A stretch of 64,000 nucleotides of DNA. It comes from Tectiglobus sp963922535. Its GTDB lineage: Bacteria; Pseudomonadota; Alphaproteobacteria; Rhizobiales; Hyphomicrobiaceae. Shown here piece after piece: positions 8,218-16,764 of the stretch. The translations under genes were made by a program, and so were the position numbers. Every line of letters starts with the position of its first letter. Within the stretch, counting starts at the first letter, position 1. The stretch covers positions 35,151-99,150 of the forward strand of contig CAWUIN010000001.1 of assembly GCA_963922535.1 (NCBI GenBank), in the 5' to 3' direction. The notes beneath the pieces are model-generated. The model saw nothing but the letters and a program-made list of their open reading frames with translations, searched no databases and was not told the DNA's origin.

Positions 8218-9537
8218 ATGTTGAGTGAACGGCGTAGAGCAAAATACCGGCAACAAAAGCAATCATTGCGTTCTGGAGCGATTTTACTTGTCGTTGCCTC
8301 TTTCATATCAGGATGCAGCGCAGACATCGTGAGATTTGATGCCCCGGCCCTTGGCTTTGGAAATTCAGATGCGGAGCAGCCATCGCAGCCGCTTTCTTCA
8401 GATAGTTCTCTGTTTGACCAAAGCCCTGATATAGAGTTCGCATCTTCAGCACCACAAACCGAGCCACGAGCCGCATCGGTGCCAGCACAGCGCGCTGAAC
8501 TGGCTCAGGCTGAACCGACTTACGGTGAAACCTATGGGCAAGTCCCAGCCACAACACAGGCGCTTCACAATTCCGACAGCAAAACACAGGATACCGCCCC
8601 AGCTACGGTAACTGTACAAAGCGGCGATACGCTGTATGCCATTTCAACCCGTTACAACGTTAGCGTAGATGCAATCAAAAGCGCCAACGGTTTGACAAAC
8701 AATACCATCCGTCCGGGGCAGGTTCTTTATTTAAGCGGTAACGGAAACGCAGCCCCGATAAATTCAAATTCTGAACCACAGCCGGTCGCTTCATCCGACA
8801 ACACAGACAGCACATATGTCGTGCAGTCTGGAGATACCCTTTCGGCCATCTCACGCCGTACGCGCGTGAGCATTGGTGAACTCAAGAAAATTAACAATAT
8901 CAAAGACCCTCGTCGCTTGCGCCCAGGGCAGACTTTGCTTCTGACAAGCGCTTATGAACCCGCCTCCCCCTCATCGACGCCATCAGGTCGCATCATAAAC
9001 AGTCCGTCAACGCAGCAGCTTGAAACATCCGGCACTCCCATCGTGCTTAATGGGCAAAGCCAAAGCCAACAGCGCATTGTCAATGCAGCCCCGTCTTCTA
9101 CTGAAACAAATGACACACGCATCGTTCCAAATCAAAAACGAGATGAAACAGATAGTGCCCTCAATTTCCGCTGGCCGATTACAGGGCGCATTATACGCGG
9201 TTTCGGCCGCCGCTCGGATGGCACGAACAACGACGGCATTAAAATTGCCGCTCCCTTAGGGACAGATATCAAGGCTTCAGAAAATGGTGAGGTTGCATAT
9301 GCTGGCAACGAATTGCAGGGCTATGGCAATCTTATTCTGATAAGGCACGCAAACGGCTATGTCTCCGTCTACGCACACGCGGACCGCATCCTGGCAAATC
9401 GGGGCGATAACGTACGTCGTGGCCAAGTCATCGCGAAAGTCGGCAAAACGGGAGCCGTTCAACAACCGCAATTACATTTTGAGCTGCGTCAGGGTGCGAA
9501 ACCTGTTGATCCGATACCTTATCTCGGCCGCATGTAA
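8218..9537 (+). CDS. NlpD-type lipoprotein: two LysM domains and a degenerate M23 (LytM) domain
   Basis: 439 residues. A positively charged start and hydrophobic stretch end in a lipobox (FISGC, Cys near 33), predicting an outer-membrane lipoprotein. Two LysM modules follow, near 131-172 and 199-242 (VQSGDTLYAISTRYNVS and VQSGDTLSAISRRTRVS), which bind peptidoglycan. The C-terminal LytM/M23 domain (about 318-435) has the fold motifs NDGIKIAAPLGTDI, YAHAD and LHFELR. The first zinc-ligand His is replaced by Asn, so the domain is probably not a peptidase. NlpD, EnvC and DipM proteins of this kind activate or position cell-separation amidases. It is monocistronic here. Confidence 0.93.
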   Translation: MLSERRRAKYRQQKQSLRSGAILLVVASFISGCSADIVRFDAPALGFGNSDAEQPSQPLSSDSSLFDQSPDIEFASSAPQTEPRAASVPAQRAELAQAEPTYGETYGQVPATTQALHNSDSKTQDTAPATVTVQSGDTLYAISTRYNVSVDAIKSANGLTNNTIRPGQVLYLSGNGNAAPINSNSEPQPVASSDNTDSTYVVQSGDTLSAISRRTRVSIGELKKINNIKDPRRLRPGQTLLLTSAYEPASPSSTPSGRIINSPSTQQLETSGTPIVLNGQSQSQQRIVNAAPSSTETNDTRIVPNQKRDETDSALNFRWPITGRIIRGFGRRSDGTNNDGIKIAAPLGTDIKASENGEVAYAGNELQGYGNLILIRHANGYVSVYAHADRILANRGDNVRRGQVIAKVGKTGAVQQPQLHFELRQGAKPVDPIPYLGRM

Positions 9538-10029
9538 TTTGACGCTCAGCCAGGCATGATCAACGGGCCGTCTGCACCGTTGCTGCGGCCTTGCAACTAT
9601 ATCTTATGCCGTGCATCGCAATCAAAATTGCCGCAACACGGCGTTACATATGCCGCACAGTCTCCAATCGAACCCACAGAAGATCTATACCTGTATAAAT
9701 TTATACCCATATATCATTTCCAGGCAGCATGCCGAACATGAGCAAAGCAGACTTCATGCGGTCAATTTGCATATCTTATCTGCTTGTATTCCAGGAGAAA
9801 TCGGCAAGTGAACATGGCTGAACTATTTACTCGCCGGTCAATGAACGGATCTTTGATCTGGAGCCTGTATTAAAAACAGCAGCATTTGGCTGATCTGATC
9901 CAGCCTTGGATGGGGCCGGATCCTATGTTAGAATTTATGCCAAACATAAGCTGACAGGTCTGCCATCGACCAACTTCAGTTGATTTCCCATGGTCGTTAA
10001 TGGATATCAGATCCATAGTGGAGCGTTTC
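9538..10029. other. Intergenic region upstream of cysE
   Basis: About 490 bp without a supported gene. It presumably holds the cysE promoter. No member of the window's repeat families was seen. Confidence 0.5.
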
Positions 10030-10860
10030 ATGACCCACACAAGCCCTTCAGAAATTAAGTATATACCCACGATCGATCCGATCTGGACTCAAATGCGTCA
10101 GGAAGCTAAGGCAGCGGTTGCATCCGAACCTGCCCTTGGCGGTTTTATCTACGCCACTATCCTCAGCCATAATAAGCTTGAGGATGCAATTTGCCACCGG
10201 TTGGCTCAGCGCCTGGATCACAAGGATGTCGATGCCGGCCTGATCAACCAGACATTTCTCGCACTTGTACCTCACACGTCGCGACTGCGCGATTTTTTCC
10301 GCGCCGATTTGGCCGCCGTTTACGATCGCGACCCAGCCTGCAGCCGCTATCTTGAGCCGCTTCTTTACTTCAAAGGCTTTCATGCCTTGGTTACCTATCG
10401 GTTTGCGCACATACTATGGCAGCAGGGGCGCAAGGATTTTGCGCTTTATCTGCAAAGCCAGGCCTCACGAATTTTCTCGGTGGACATTCATCCTGCAGCA
10501 GTGATTGGTGCAGGCATTATGATCGACCACGGCCATGGTATCGTGGTGGGCGAAACGGCACGCATCGGCGACAACGTTTCACTGCTCCATAACGTAACGC
10601 TTGGTGGTACAGGAAAGGAAAGCGGTGACCGTCATCCCAAGATTGGCGATAACGTCATGATAGGCGCTGGCGTCAAGGTGCTGGGAAACATTTCCATCGG
10701 CAATTGCTCGCGTGTTGCGGCCGGCAGTGTTGTACTGCAGGATGTGCCGCATTCAACAACCGTTGCAGGCGTGCCAGCCAAGATCGTTGGTCCCGCCGGC
10801 TGCCCCGAACCTGCGCGTACGATGGATCAAAATCTGCTTGCGCCTTACGACAGGCAATAA
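10030..10860 (+). CDS. cysE: Serine O-acetyltransferase
   Basis: About 276 residues from the ATG at 10030, preceded by a GGAG at proper distance; an in-frame ATG at 10000 would add ten residues. It transfers acetyl from acetyl-CoA to L-serine, the first step of cysteine synthesis in the cytoplasm. The N-terminal helical domain (IWTQMRQEAKAAVASEPALGGFIYATIL) is typical. The C-terminal left-handed beta helix has hexapeptide repeats with DIHPAAVIGAGIMIDHGHGIVVGE, containing the catalytic His-Asp pair, and GDRHPKIGDNVMIGAGVKVLG. The DUF3126 gene follows on the same strand, as in other Rhizobiales. Confidence 0.97.
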   Translation: MTHTSPSEIKYIPTIDPIWTQMRQEAKAAVASEPALGGFIYATILSHNKLEDAICHRLAQRLDHKDVDAGLINQTFLALVPHTSRLRDFFRADLAAVYDRDPACSRYLEPLLYFKGFHALVTYRFAHILWQQGRKDFALYLQSQASRIFSVDIHPAAVIGAGIMIDHGHGIVVGETARIGDNVSLLHNVTLGGTGKESGDRHPKIGDNVMIGAGVKVLGNISIGNCSRVAAGSVVLQDVPHSTTVAGVPAKIVGPAGCPEPARTMDQNLLAPYDRQ

Positions 10861-11011
10861 TGCAAATTCAGCATTATTTGAACTCCAGAAGTTCAACAGA
10901 AGAACCCTTCTGGCAATGCAGGAACTGTACAGCGGGCCGTGACTGCGCCATCAAAAACTGATATGCGCGGTTTAACCTTGCTAAAAGTATAAAACAAAAA
11001 GGGAAAAGCTT

Positions 11012-11227
11012 ATGATGAAGAACGATGCGCCAAAACTACAACGTTTTCTGCGCAAGACCTTCAACAACGACGGGGTGCGGGTTGTACCGCACGCAAAGAA
11101 AAACGACATGGCTGAAGTATTCATCGGCGATGAATTCATCGCGCCACTATATCGCGAGGAAGAAGACGGCGAGGTGAGTTACCAGTTTCAGATGGCCATC
11201 CTGGACATCGATCTCGATGACGCTTGA
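11012..11227 (+). CDS. DUF3126 family protein
   Basis: 71 residues, short and acidic at the end (ILDIDLDDA). The core FLRKTFNNDGVRVVP followed by AEVFIGDEFIAPLYREEEDG matches the small DUF3126 family that sits just after cysE in many Rhizobiales. A good ribosome-binding site (AAAAGGGAAAA) precedes the ATG. Function unknown. It lies 151 bp after cysE and 12 bp before the carbonic anhydrase gene, suggesting one transcript. Confidence 0.9.
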   Translation: MMKNDAPKLQRFLRKTFNNDGVRVVPHAKKNDMAEVFIGDEFIAPLYREEEDGEVSYQFQMAILDIDLDDA

Positions 11228-11239
11228 GGACACCGTGCG

Positions 11240-11773
11240 ATGGCGTTGTTTATGCTGGACAATATCTCTGTGCGCACGCCTGCAAGCGGAGATTGTTGGG
11301 TTGCGCCGAACGCGACAGTGATTGGCAACGTGATACTGCACGATAACGCCAGTGTTTGGTTCAACGCCGTGCTCCGTGGTGATAACGAGGCGATTGTTAT
11401 CGGCCGCGGTTCAAACGTGCAGGATGGCTGCATTCTGCATACTGACCCTGGCTTCCCTCTCACGATCGAAGAAGGCTGCACCATCGGCCATATGGTTATG
11501 CTGCACGGCTGCACGATCAAGCATGGCACACTGATTGGCATCGGTGCCACCGTGCTCAATGGTGCAACAATCGGGGAAAACTGCCTGATCGGCGCGCATG
11601 CGCTTATTCCGGAGGGCAAGGTCATTCCGCCACGCTCCGTTGTTATGGGCGCGCCGGGCAAGATTGTCCGCGACGTAACAGATGACGATATCGCCCGCAT
11701 GAGAAACGGCTGCGAAAACTACCAGCGCAACTGGCGCCGCTTTGCCAGGGGAATGCAGCCGCAGGAACAATGA
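11240..11773 (+). CDS. Gamma-class carbonic anhydrase family protein
   Basis: 177 residues, the full length of the YrdA/PaaY/CaiE-type hexapeptide proteins. A left-handed beta helix is visible in repeats (GDCWVAPNATVIGNVILHD, GRGSNVQDGCILHTD, GEGCTIGHMVMLHG-like). The three zinc-ligand histidines of gamma carbonic anhydrases are plausible in LHTD, GHMVMLHG and the intervening strand. Family members are trimeric and either hydrate CO2 or act on unknown acyl substrates. It directly follows the DUF3126 gene. Confidence 0.92.
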   Translation: MALFMLDNISVRTPASGDCWVAPNATVIGNVILHDNASVWFNAVLRGDNEAIVIGRGSNVQDGCILHTDPGFPLTIEEGCTIGHMVMLHGCTIKHGTLIGIGATVLNGATIGENCLIGAHALIPEGKVIPPRSVVMGAPGKIVRDVTDDDIARMRNGCENYQRNWRRFARGMQPQEQ

Positions 11774-11899
11774 TTTTTTTTGCAGGCCCCATAAAACTAA
11801 ATGCATATCTTTCGCATTAAGATGTATAAGCAGCCTTAAAGTATACTTTAATTGATGATATGGCTTTAAACTCAGGCTTGACTGGCAGGAAAATCGACC

Positions 11900-12502
11900 A
11901 TGAGAAATGTTTATCTTACCCTGTTTGTTGCAGCCTTTTCATCAGTATTTTTAAGCTGGTCAGGCGCCTTATCGGTGCATGCAGGACAGCTTGAGGCTGC
12001 CATAAAAGCGCTTGAAACGGATGGCCGTGTTATCCTCATGCGGCATACGCAGACCACACCCGGCGCAGGTGATCCCGATGGCTTCAAGCTTGAAGAATGC
12101 GCAACGCAGCGAAACCTCAATGATGAGGGCATCGAACAGGCAAGGCGCTTCGGTCGCGCGCTTAAGGCAGCTGGCATTCATATCGCCCATGTTTTGGTCA
12201 GCGAGTGGTGCCGTGCGGACGATACGGCACGCTACGTTCTGGAGGCTGCCGGCCAGGCCGAAACACCGCGTACCCGCTTCTGGCCGTTGAACAACGTTTG
12301 GGATGACGACAGCCGCGTGAACGAACAGACAGCAAAAACACGCGCCCAGATTGCCAGATGGCGCGGGCCTGGTGCGCTCTTGATGGTCAGCCACGGTGTG
12401 ACCATCAGACCCGTGGTCGGGCAGTCAACATCGCAGGGTGGTTTTTTTGTTCTTGCGCCGTCAGACGATACGTTCAAGATTATTGCTGAGGGCCGTCTAT
12501 AA
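11900..12502 (+). CDS. Secreted histidine phosphatase family protein
   Basis: 200 residues. A signal peptide is present (TLFVAAFSSVFLSWSGALSVHA). The branch-1 histidine-phosphatase signature LMRHTQT contains the RH(T) pair whose His takes the phosphoryl group; the second catalytic His is in LLMVSHGVTI. An Arg in SEWCRADDTA completes the pocket. The predicted location is periplasmic. The family hydrolyses phosphate esters, and the substrate is not evident. It is monocistronic, about 126 bp after the carbonic anhydrase gene. Confidence 0.92.
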   Translation: MRNVYLTLFVAAFSSVFLSWSGALSVHAGQLEAAIKALETDGRVILMRHTQTTPGAGDPDGFKLEECATQRNLNDEGIEQARRFGRALKAAGIHIAHVLVSEWCRADDTARYVLEAAGQAETPRTRFWPLNNVWDDDSRVNEQTAKTRAQIARWRGPGALLMVSHGVTIRPVVGQSTSQGGFFVLAPSDDTFKIIAEGRL

Positions 12503-12571
12503 AGATAGCCTGTTCATGGAGCGTCGATGCTACTTTGTTGATTAAAAAAATCTTCCCAGGCAAACAATAGC

Positions 12572-13627
12572 ATGAGCATAACACGTCGGGATATAACCTT
12601 AAGCGGCATAGCACTCGCCACGACAACGGTTACGATGTTTCAGACACCTTTCAGCTTTGCCGGAACAAGCAATCTGGCAAAAAATGTGACACGGGCGGCG
12701 CGCAGTTTACTAGCAACGCTGTCATCCAAAAACCGTGCAAAAGCGGTGCTGAGATTTGAGCATCCCGATCGTGAAGACTGGCATTACACACCGCGTTCGC
12801 GCCCTGGTGCCACACTCAGCGAAATGTCGGCCAGCGAACGCGCCGCGCTATGGGATTTTCTTGGCGAAACGCTGAGCGCTCGCGGCATTGCACAAGCGCG
12901 CGGCGCCATCAAGCTTGAGCGTGTACTCGGTGAGTTAACCAACAACCTGTCATTCCGCGATCCGGATAATTACGCCATCGTATTCTTCGGCGATCCGGCA
13001 ACGGCGGATATTTTCGCCTGGCGATTTGAAGGCCACCATCTTTCGGTGACAGCAATGGTCGCTAAAGGACACGGGATTGCGGTCACGCCGAGCTTTGTCG
13101 GCGCCAATCCCGCCACGGTGCCCGATCACCACCCCCATGCCGGCTTTCGCCTGCTCGGCGCGGAAGAAGACCGTGCGTTTGCGCTTATTCGCTCGCTCGA
13201 AGGCGAAGCCCACAGCCAAGCGATCATTAGCAATCGCTCACTTGGCGACATTGTGGCGGGGCCCGGCCGGGAAGACGCGCTCAAGGATTTCGAGGGCGTG
13301 CCGCTCACCCGTTTAAATGACGGCCAGCGCGATGGCATTTATCACATTTTGGGCCTTTACGCTGGCACGATGCGTGATGAAATCGCCACATCCGCCATTA
13401 CGCGGATACGCGCAGACGGCACAGCAGGCCTGTACTTCGCCTGGGCGGGAAGCCTTGAGCCAGGGCAGCCGCATTACTTCCGTATTCACGGGCCCTCGGT
13501 GCTGGTTGAATATGACAATACGCAAGGCGGCGGCAACCATGTCCACTCCTCTTGGATCGATCCTAAAGAGCTTTTTGGCCGCGATCTGCTCAAGGCCCAT
13601 CACAGGCAGGCTCATAGCGCGCAATAG
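12572..13627 (+). CDS. DUF3500 domain protein with Tat-type signal
   Basis: 351 residues. The N-terminus, SITRRDITLSGIALATTTVT, has twin arginines and a hydrophobic stretch, suggesting export by Tat. The rest matches the DUF3500 pattern: RFEHPDREDWHYTPRSRPG, LSARGIAQARG, NYAIVFFGDPA, WRFEGHHLSVTAMV, and the conserved end YDNTQGGGNHVHSSWID. The conserved His, Asp and Asn residues hint at an enzyme, but no activity is established for this family that I can cite. It follows the histidine phosphatase by 69 bp on the same strand. Confidence 0.9.
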   Translation: MSITRRDITLSGIALATTTVTMFQTPFSFAGTSNLAKNVTRAARSLLATLSSKNRAKAVLRFEHPDREDWHYTPRSRPGATLSEMSASERAALWDFLGETLSARGIAQARGAIKLERVLGELTNNLSFRDPDNYAIVFFGDPATADIFAWRFEGHHLSVTAMVAKGHGIAVTPSFVGANPATVPDHHPHAGFRLLGAEEDRAFALIRSLEGEAHSQAIISNRSLGDIVAGPGREDALKDFEGVPLTRLNDGQRDGIYHILGLYAGTMRDEIATSAITRIRADGTAGLYFAWAGSLEPGQPHYFRIHGPSVLVEYDNTQGGGNHVHSSWIDPKELFGRDLLKAHHRQAHSAQ

Positions 13628-13755
13628 GGCTTATCGCAGGTTGGACCACTAAAGCCGTTTGCACCTGTTGCCTTTTGGACTGCGCACCATATATGCATTT
13701 GCGGCAAATATGAATCGTGTAATAATACACTGTGAAACAGGCTCATTCTGAGAAT

Positions 13756-13959
13756 ATGACCATCGAAATCCTACTGAACGGCGAGGTTGTGGAAACAAAA
13801 GCTATCACAATCTCCGATTTATTAGCCGAACAGGGCTATGGCGATGCGAAGATTGCCACCGCACTCAACGGTGAATTTGTGCCAGCCGCAGAGCATAGTC
13901 AGCGCCATCTTCAGGCTGGCGACAGAATCGAAGTTGTCGCGCCGCGACAAGGCGGCTAG
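13756..13959 (+). CDS. thiS: Sulfur carrier protein ThiS (orphan)
   Basis: 67 residues from the ATG at 13756, with a GAGA-type ribosome-binding site; a GTG eight codons upstream is less likely. It is a ubiquitin-like fold ending in the diagnostic Gly-Gly tail (VVAPRQGG) that is adenylated and thiocarboxylated to deliver sulfur for the thiazole of thiamine. The interior LNGEFVPAAEHSQRHLQAGDRIEVV is typical. In relatives thiS sits in thiC-thiO-thiS-thiG-thiE; here no other thi gene is present and lepA follows. Confidence 0.93.
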   Translation: MTIEILLNGEVVETKAITISDLLAEQGYGDAKIATALNGEFVPAAEHSQRHLQAGDRIEVVAPRQGG

Positions 13960-14089
13960 TTAATAGCTCTGCGAACTTCTTCAACGGCTGCCAGGTTTTA
14001 AAACGCTTGCGCAACCGAACCCTGCATCTCGCCTGACTGTACTCAAAACTTCTGCTTTCCGGCCTCAACTGGCAATGGTATAATGGTTC

Positions 14090-15889
14090 ATGATCGAACA
14101 ATCACACATTCGCAACTTTTCCATCATCGCTCACATCGACCATGGTAAGTCGACGCTGGCGGATCGTCTCATCCAGTTTTGCGGCAACGTACAGGACCGC
14201 GAGATGAAAGAACAGTTGCTCGATAATATGGACATCGAGCGTGAGCGCGGCATCACGATTAAAGCGCAGACCGTGCGGCTTGATTACACGCATTCAAATG
14301 GTGAGACTTATCAGCTCAATCTGATGGACACGCCGGGCCACGTTGACTTTGCTTACGAAGTGTCGCGCTCGCTCGCCGCCTGCGAGGGCGCGCTGTTAGT
14401 GGTCGACGCCAGCCAAGGCGTCGAAGCCCAGACGCTGGCCAACGTCTATCAGGCTCTCGATCATAATCACGAAATTATTCCGGTACTCAACAAAATCGAT
14501 CTGCCCGCCGCTGACGCAGACCGCGTCAAACAACAGATCGAGGATGTCATCGGGCTCGATGCCTCGGATGCCGTGCTGGTGTCCGCCAAGACGGGGCTTA
14601 ATATCCAGGCTGTGCTGGAGGCCATCGTCGATCGCCTGCCACCGCCAAGCGGTGAGCAAGATGAACCGCTCAAAGCGATGCTGATCGACAGCTGGTATGA
14701 CGCCTATCTCGGTGTTATCGTTCTGGTGCGTGTGATTAACGGCACCCTCAGAAAAGGCCAGCGGATCAAGCTGATGCAAACCGGCACCACACAACTGGTT
14801 GAACGCGTCGGCATCTTCCGGCCTAAGCAGCAGATGCTGACCGAGCTTGGCCCCGGTGAAGTTGGCTTTTTTACCGCAGCGATCAAAGAAGTATCCGACA
14901 CACGCGTCGGCGATACCCTAACAGACGAAAAAAAACCAACTGCGAAGCCGCTTGAGGGCTTTAAGCCGGCACAGCCGGTGGTATTCTGCGGACTTTTTCC
15001 GATCGATGCGAACGATTTTGAAAATCTGCGCTCGGCGATGGCGAGATTGCGCCTCAACGACGCCAGCTTTTCTTTTGAGATGGAAACATCGGCAGCCCTG
15101 GGCTTTGGCTTCCGCTGCGGTTTTCTTGGCCTTTTGCACCTTGAAATCATTACCGAACGTCTCGACCGCGAATTCAATCTAGATCTGATCACAACGGCGC
15201 CAAGCGTTGTCTACCATCTCTATATGAACGATGGAGAAATGCGGGAAATGCACAATCCCGCTGATATGCCCGATTCAAGCCAGATCGACCACCTGGAAGA
15301 GCCATGGATTGAGGCAACCATCCTGGTACCGGACGAATATCTCGGCGGCGTACTTAAACTCTGCCAGGATCGGCGCGGACGGCAAAAGCAGCTTACCTAC
15401 GCCGGCGCCCGGGCCATGCTGATGTATGAATTGCCGCTCAACGAGGTAGTGTTCGATTTCTATGACCGCCTGAAATCAATTTCGCGCGGCTATGCCTCGT
15501 TCGATTATCAGATGACCGGCTACGAACAGGAAGATCTCGTCAAAATGTCGGTATTGGTCAATGCCGAACCGGTCGACGCGCTGTCCATGATCGTACACCG
15601 CAGCCGCGCGGAGCAACGCGGACGCGTACTCTGCGAAAAGCTTAAGGAACTGATCCCGCAGCATCTCTTCAAGATCCCGATCCAGGCTGCTATCGGCGGT
15701 CGCATTATTGCCCGCGAGACGATCTCAGCGCTGCGCAAGGACGTTCTCGCCAAGTGCTATGGCGGCGACATCTCACGTAAACGCAAACTGCTCGACAAGC
15801 AAAAGGCAGGAAAGAAGAAAATGCGCCAATTCGGCAAAGTCGAGATCCCGCAGGAAGCCTTCATCGAAGCCCTGAAGATGCAGGACTAA
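14090..15889 (+). CDS. lepA: Elongation factor 4 (LepA), ribosomal back-translocase GTPase
   Basis: 599 residues, full length. GTPase motifs: G1 AHIDHGKSTL near residue 15, G2 GITIKAQT, G3 DTPGHVDF, G4 NKIDLP. The LepA-specific C-terminal domain is present, ending KKKMRQFGKVEIPQEAFIEALK. It binds stalled or incorrectly translocated ribosomes and moves tRNAs back, and helps initiation-complex assembly. The start ATG at 14090 matches the family N-terminus (HIRNFSIIAHIDHGKST). The next gene is convergent. Confidence 0.98.
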   Translation: MIEQSHIRNFSIIAHIDHGKSTLADRLIQFCGNVQDREMKEQLLDNMDIERERGITIKAQTVRLDYTHSNGETYQLNLMDTPGHVDFAYEVSRSLAACEGALLVVDASQGVEAQTLANVYQALDHNHEIIPVLNKIDLPAADADRVKQQIEDVIGLDASDAVLVSAKTGLNIQAVLEAIVDRLPPPSGEQDEPLKAMLIDSWYDAYLGVIVLVRVINGTLRKGQRIKLMQTGTTQLVERVGIFRPKQQMLTELGPGEVGFFTAAIKEVSDTRVGDTLTDEKKPTAKPLEGFKPAQPVVFCGLFPIDANDFENLRSAMARLRLNDASFSFEMETSAALGFGFRCGFLGLLHLEIITERLDREFNLDLITTAPSVVYHLYMNDGEMREMHNPADMPDSSQIDHLEEPWIEATILVPDEYLGGVLKLCQDRRGRQKQLTYAGARAMLMYELPLNEVVFDFYDRLKSISRGYASFDYQMTGYEQEDLVKMSVLVNAEPVDALSMIVHRSRAEQRGRVLCEKLKELIPQHLFKIPIQAAIGGRIIARETISALRKDVLAKCYGGDISRKRKLLDKQKAGKKKMRQFGKVEIPQEAFIEALKMQD

Positions 15890-15994
15890 TTTAGAGATAT
15901 AAACAAAAGATACCCTTCATGCTGATAGCGGATCACTGCTGACTTATCAACAAGCTCAAAAGCTTGCGAGATGTCGTCAGTAAGCGCGCATTGT

Positions 15995-16291
15995 TCATTC
16001 AGCTGCATCGGCCTGATAGGACTGCCCTTCCAATCCAGCGTTGTCAATCATACCAAGGGCATGCAGGTATGTGACCATGACCGCTTCTTCTTCATCGCGG
16101 TCGTCCTTTGATTTTTTGCGAAGCCGCAGGATCTGGCGCATCACCTTGATGTCAAAGCCGACGGCCTTTGCTTCCGCAAACTTGTCGCGTATATCGTCCG
16201 CAATCGCTTTTTTTTCTTCTTCCAGGCGTTCGAGCTGTTCGATAAACTGGCGAAGTTGCGCCTGTGCAGCACCGTGAAGTGTCGTCATCAT
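15995..16291 (-). CDS. gapR: GapR family nucleoid-associated protein (DUF2312)
   Basis: 98 residues with a tandem ATG start. The coiled-coil N-terminal half (LRQFIEQLERLEEEKKAIADDIRD) and the basic segment FDIKVMRQILRLRKKSKDDRDEEEA are the DUF2312 signature. GapR forms tetramers that clamp overtwisted DNA ahead of polymerases and is widespread in alphaproteobacteria. It lies near the amidohydrolase/DUF1244 gene on the same strand, with 470 bp between them. It is convergent with lepA; a CAAGCT-CAAA-AGCTTG hairpin at 15951-15966 lies between the two stops. Confidence 0.95.
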   Translation of the reverse strand: MMTTLHGAAQAQLRQFIEQLERLEEEKKAIADDIRDKFAEAKAVGFDIKVMRQILRLRKKSKDDRDEEEAVMVTYLHALGMIDNAGLEGQSYQADAAE

Positions 16292-16764
16292 CTAATCCTC
16301 AACCACTCATTCAAAATGAGCACCACAGTCAAAGCCGGCACTCTCTCGCGGCAGAACGCGCACTACAAATTATACCAAACCGCAAAGTTCTTGCTTAATT
16401 TCTCACGAAAGCCATCATCCTGTCGAAACGGCATAACCACTTCAGCAAACGCGCCTTATACGCGCCCACATAATAATATTGCAATCAGACAGATTTGCCT
16501 GATTCGCTTGCTGAAAATAGCAATTGCGGGCCATCACCCCCGCAGGGCCCGCAATCGCCGCACGCTCTCATGGGGAGCAAGCTTGATGAAGCTAGCTGCG
16601 GCGTTGCCAGGTATCAAGCCGGCGGAATGATTTACTCAATTTTATCCCCGCAACCCACAATTCGATGATTTTTGTTAATATTTACACACAAGTATAAAGA
16701 TGCAGCCATCAAAACGATTGCACTACATTGATAGAAAAAGGTTTTTCATAGCTAGAAAGTCGCC
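16292..16764. other. Intergenic region with a 10-bp perfect hairpin upstream of gapR
   Basis: No gene seen. At 16523-16555 a stem of ten perfect pairs (ATTGCGGGCC with GGCCCGCAAT) encloses a 13-nt C-rich loop. No T-run follows on either strand, so it is not a classical terminator. It may be an RNA leader structure of gapR (minus strand) or a protein-binding site. Confidence 0.6.

Noticed and set aside
15951..15966. Hairpin between lepA and gapR as a bidirectional terminator
   Set aside because: The stem is only 6 bp and no T-run follows on either strand.
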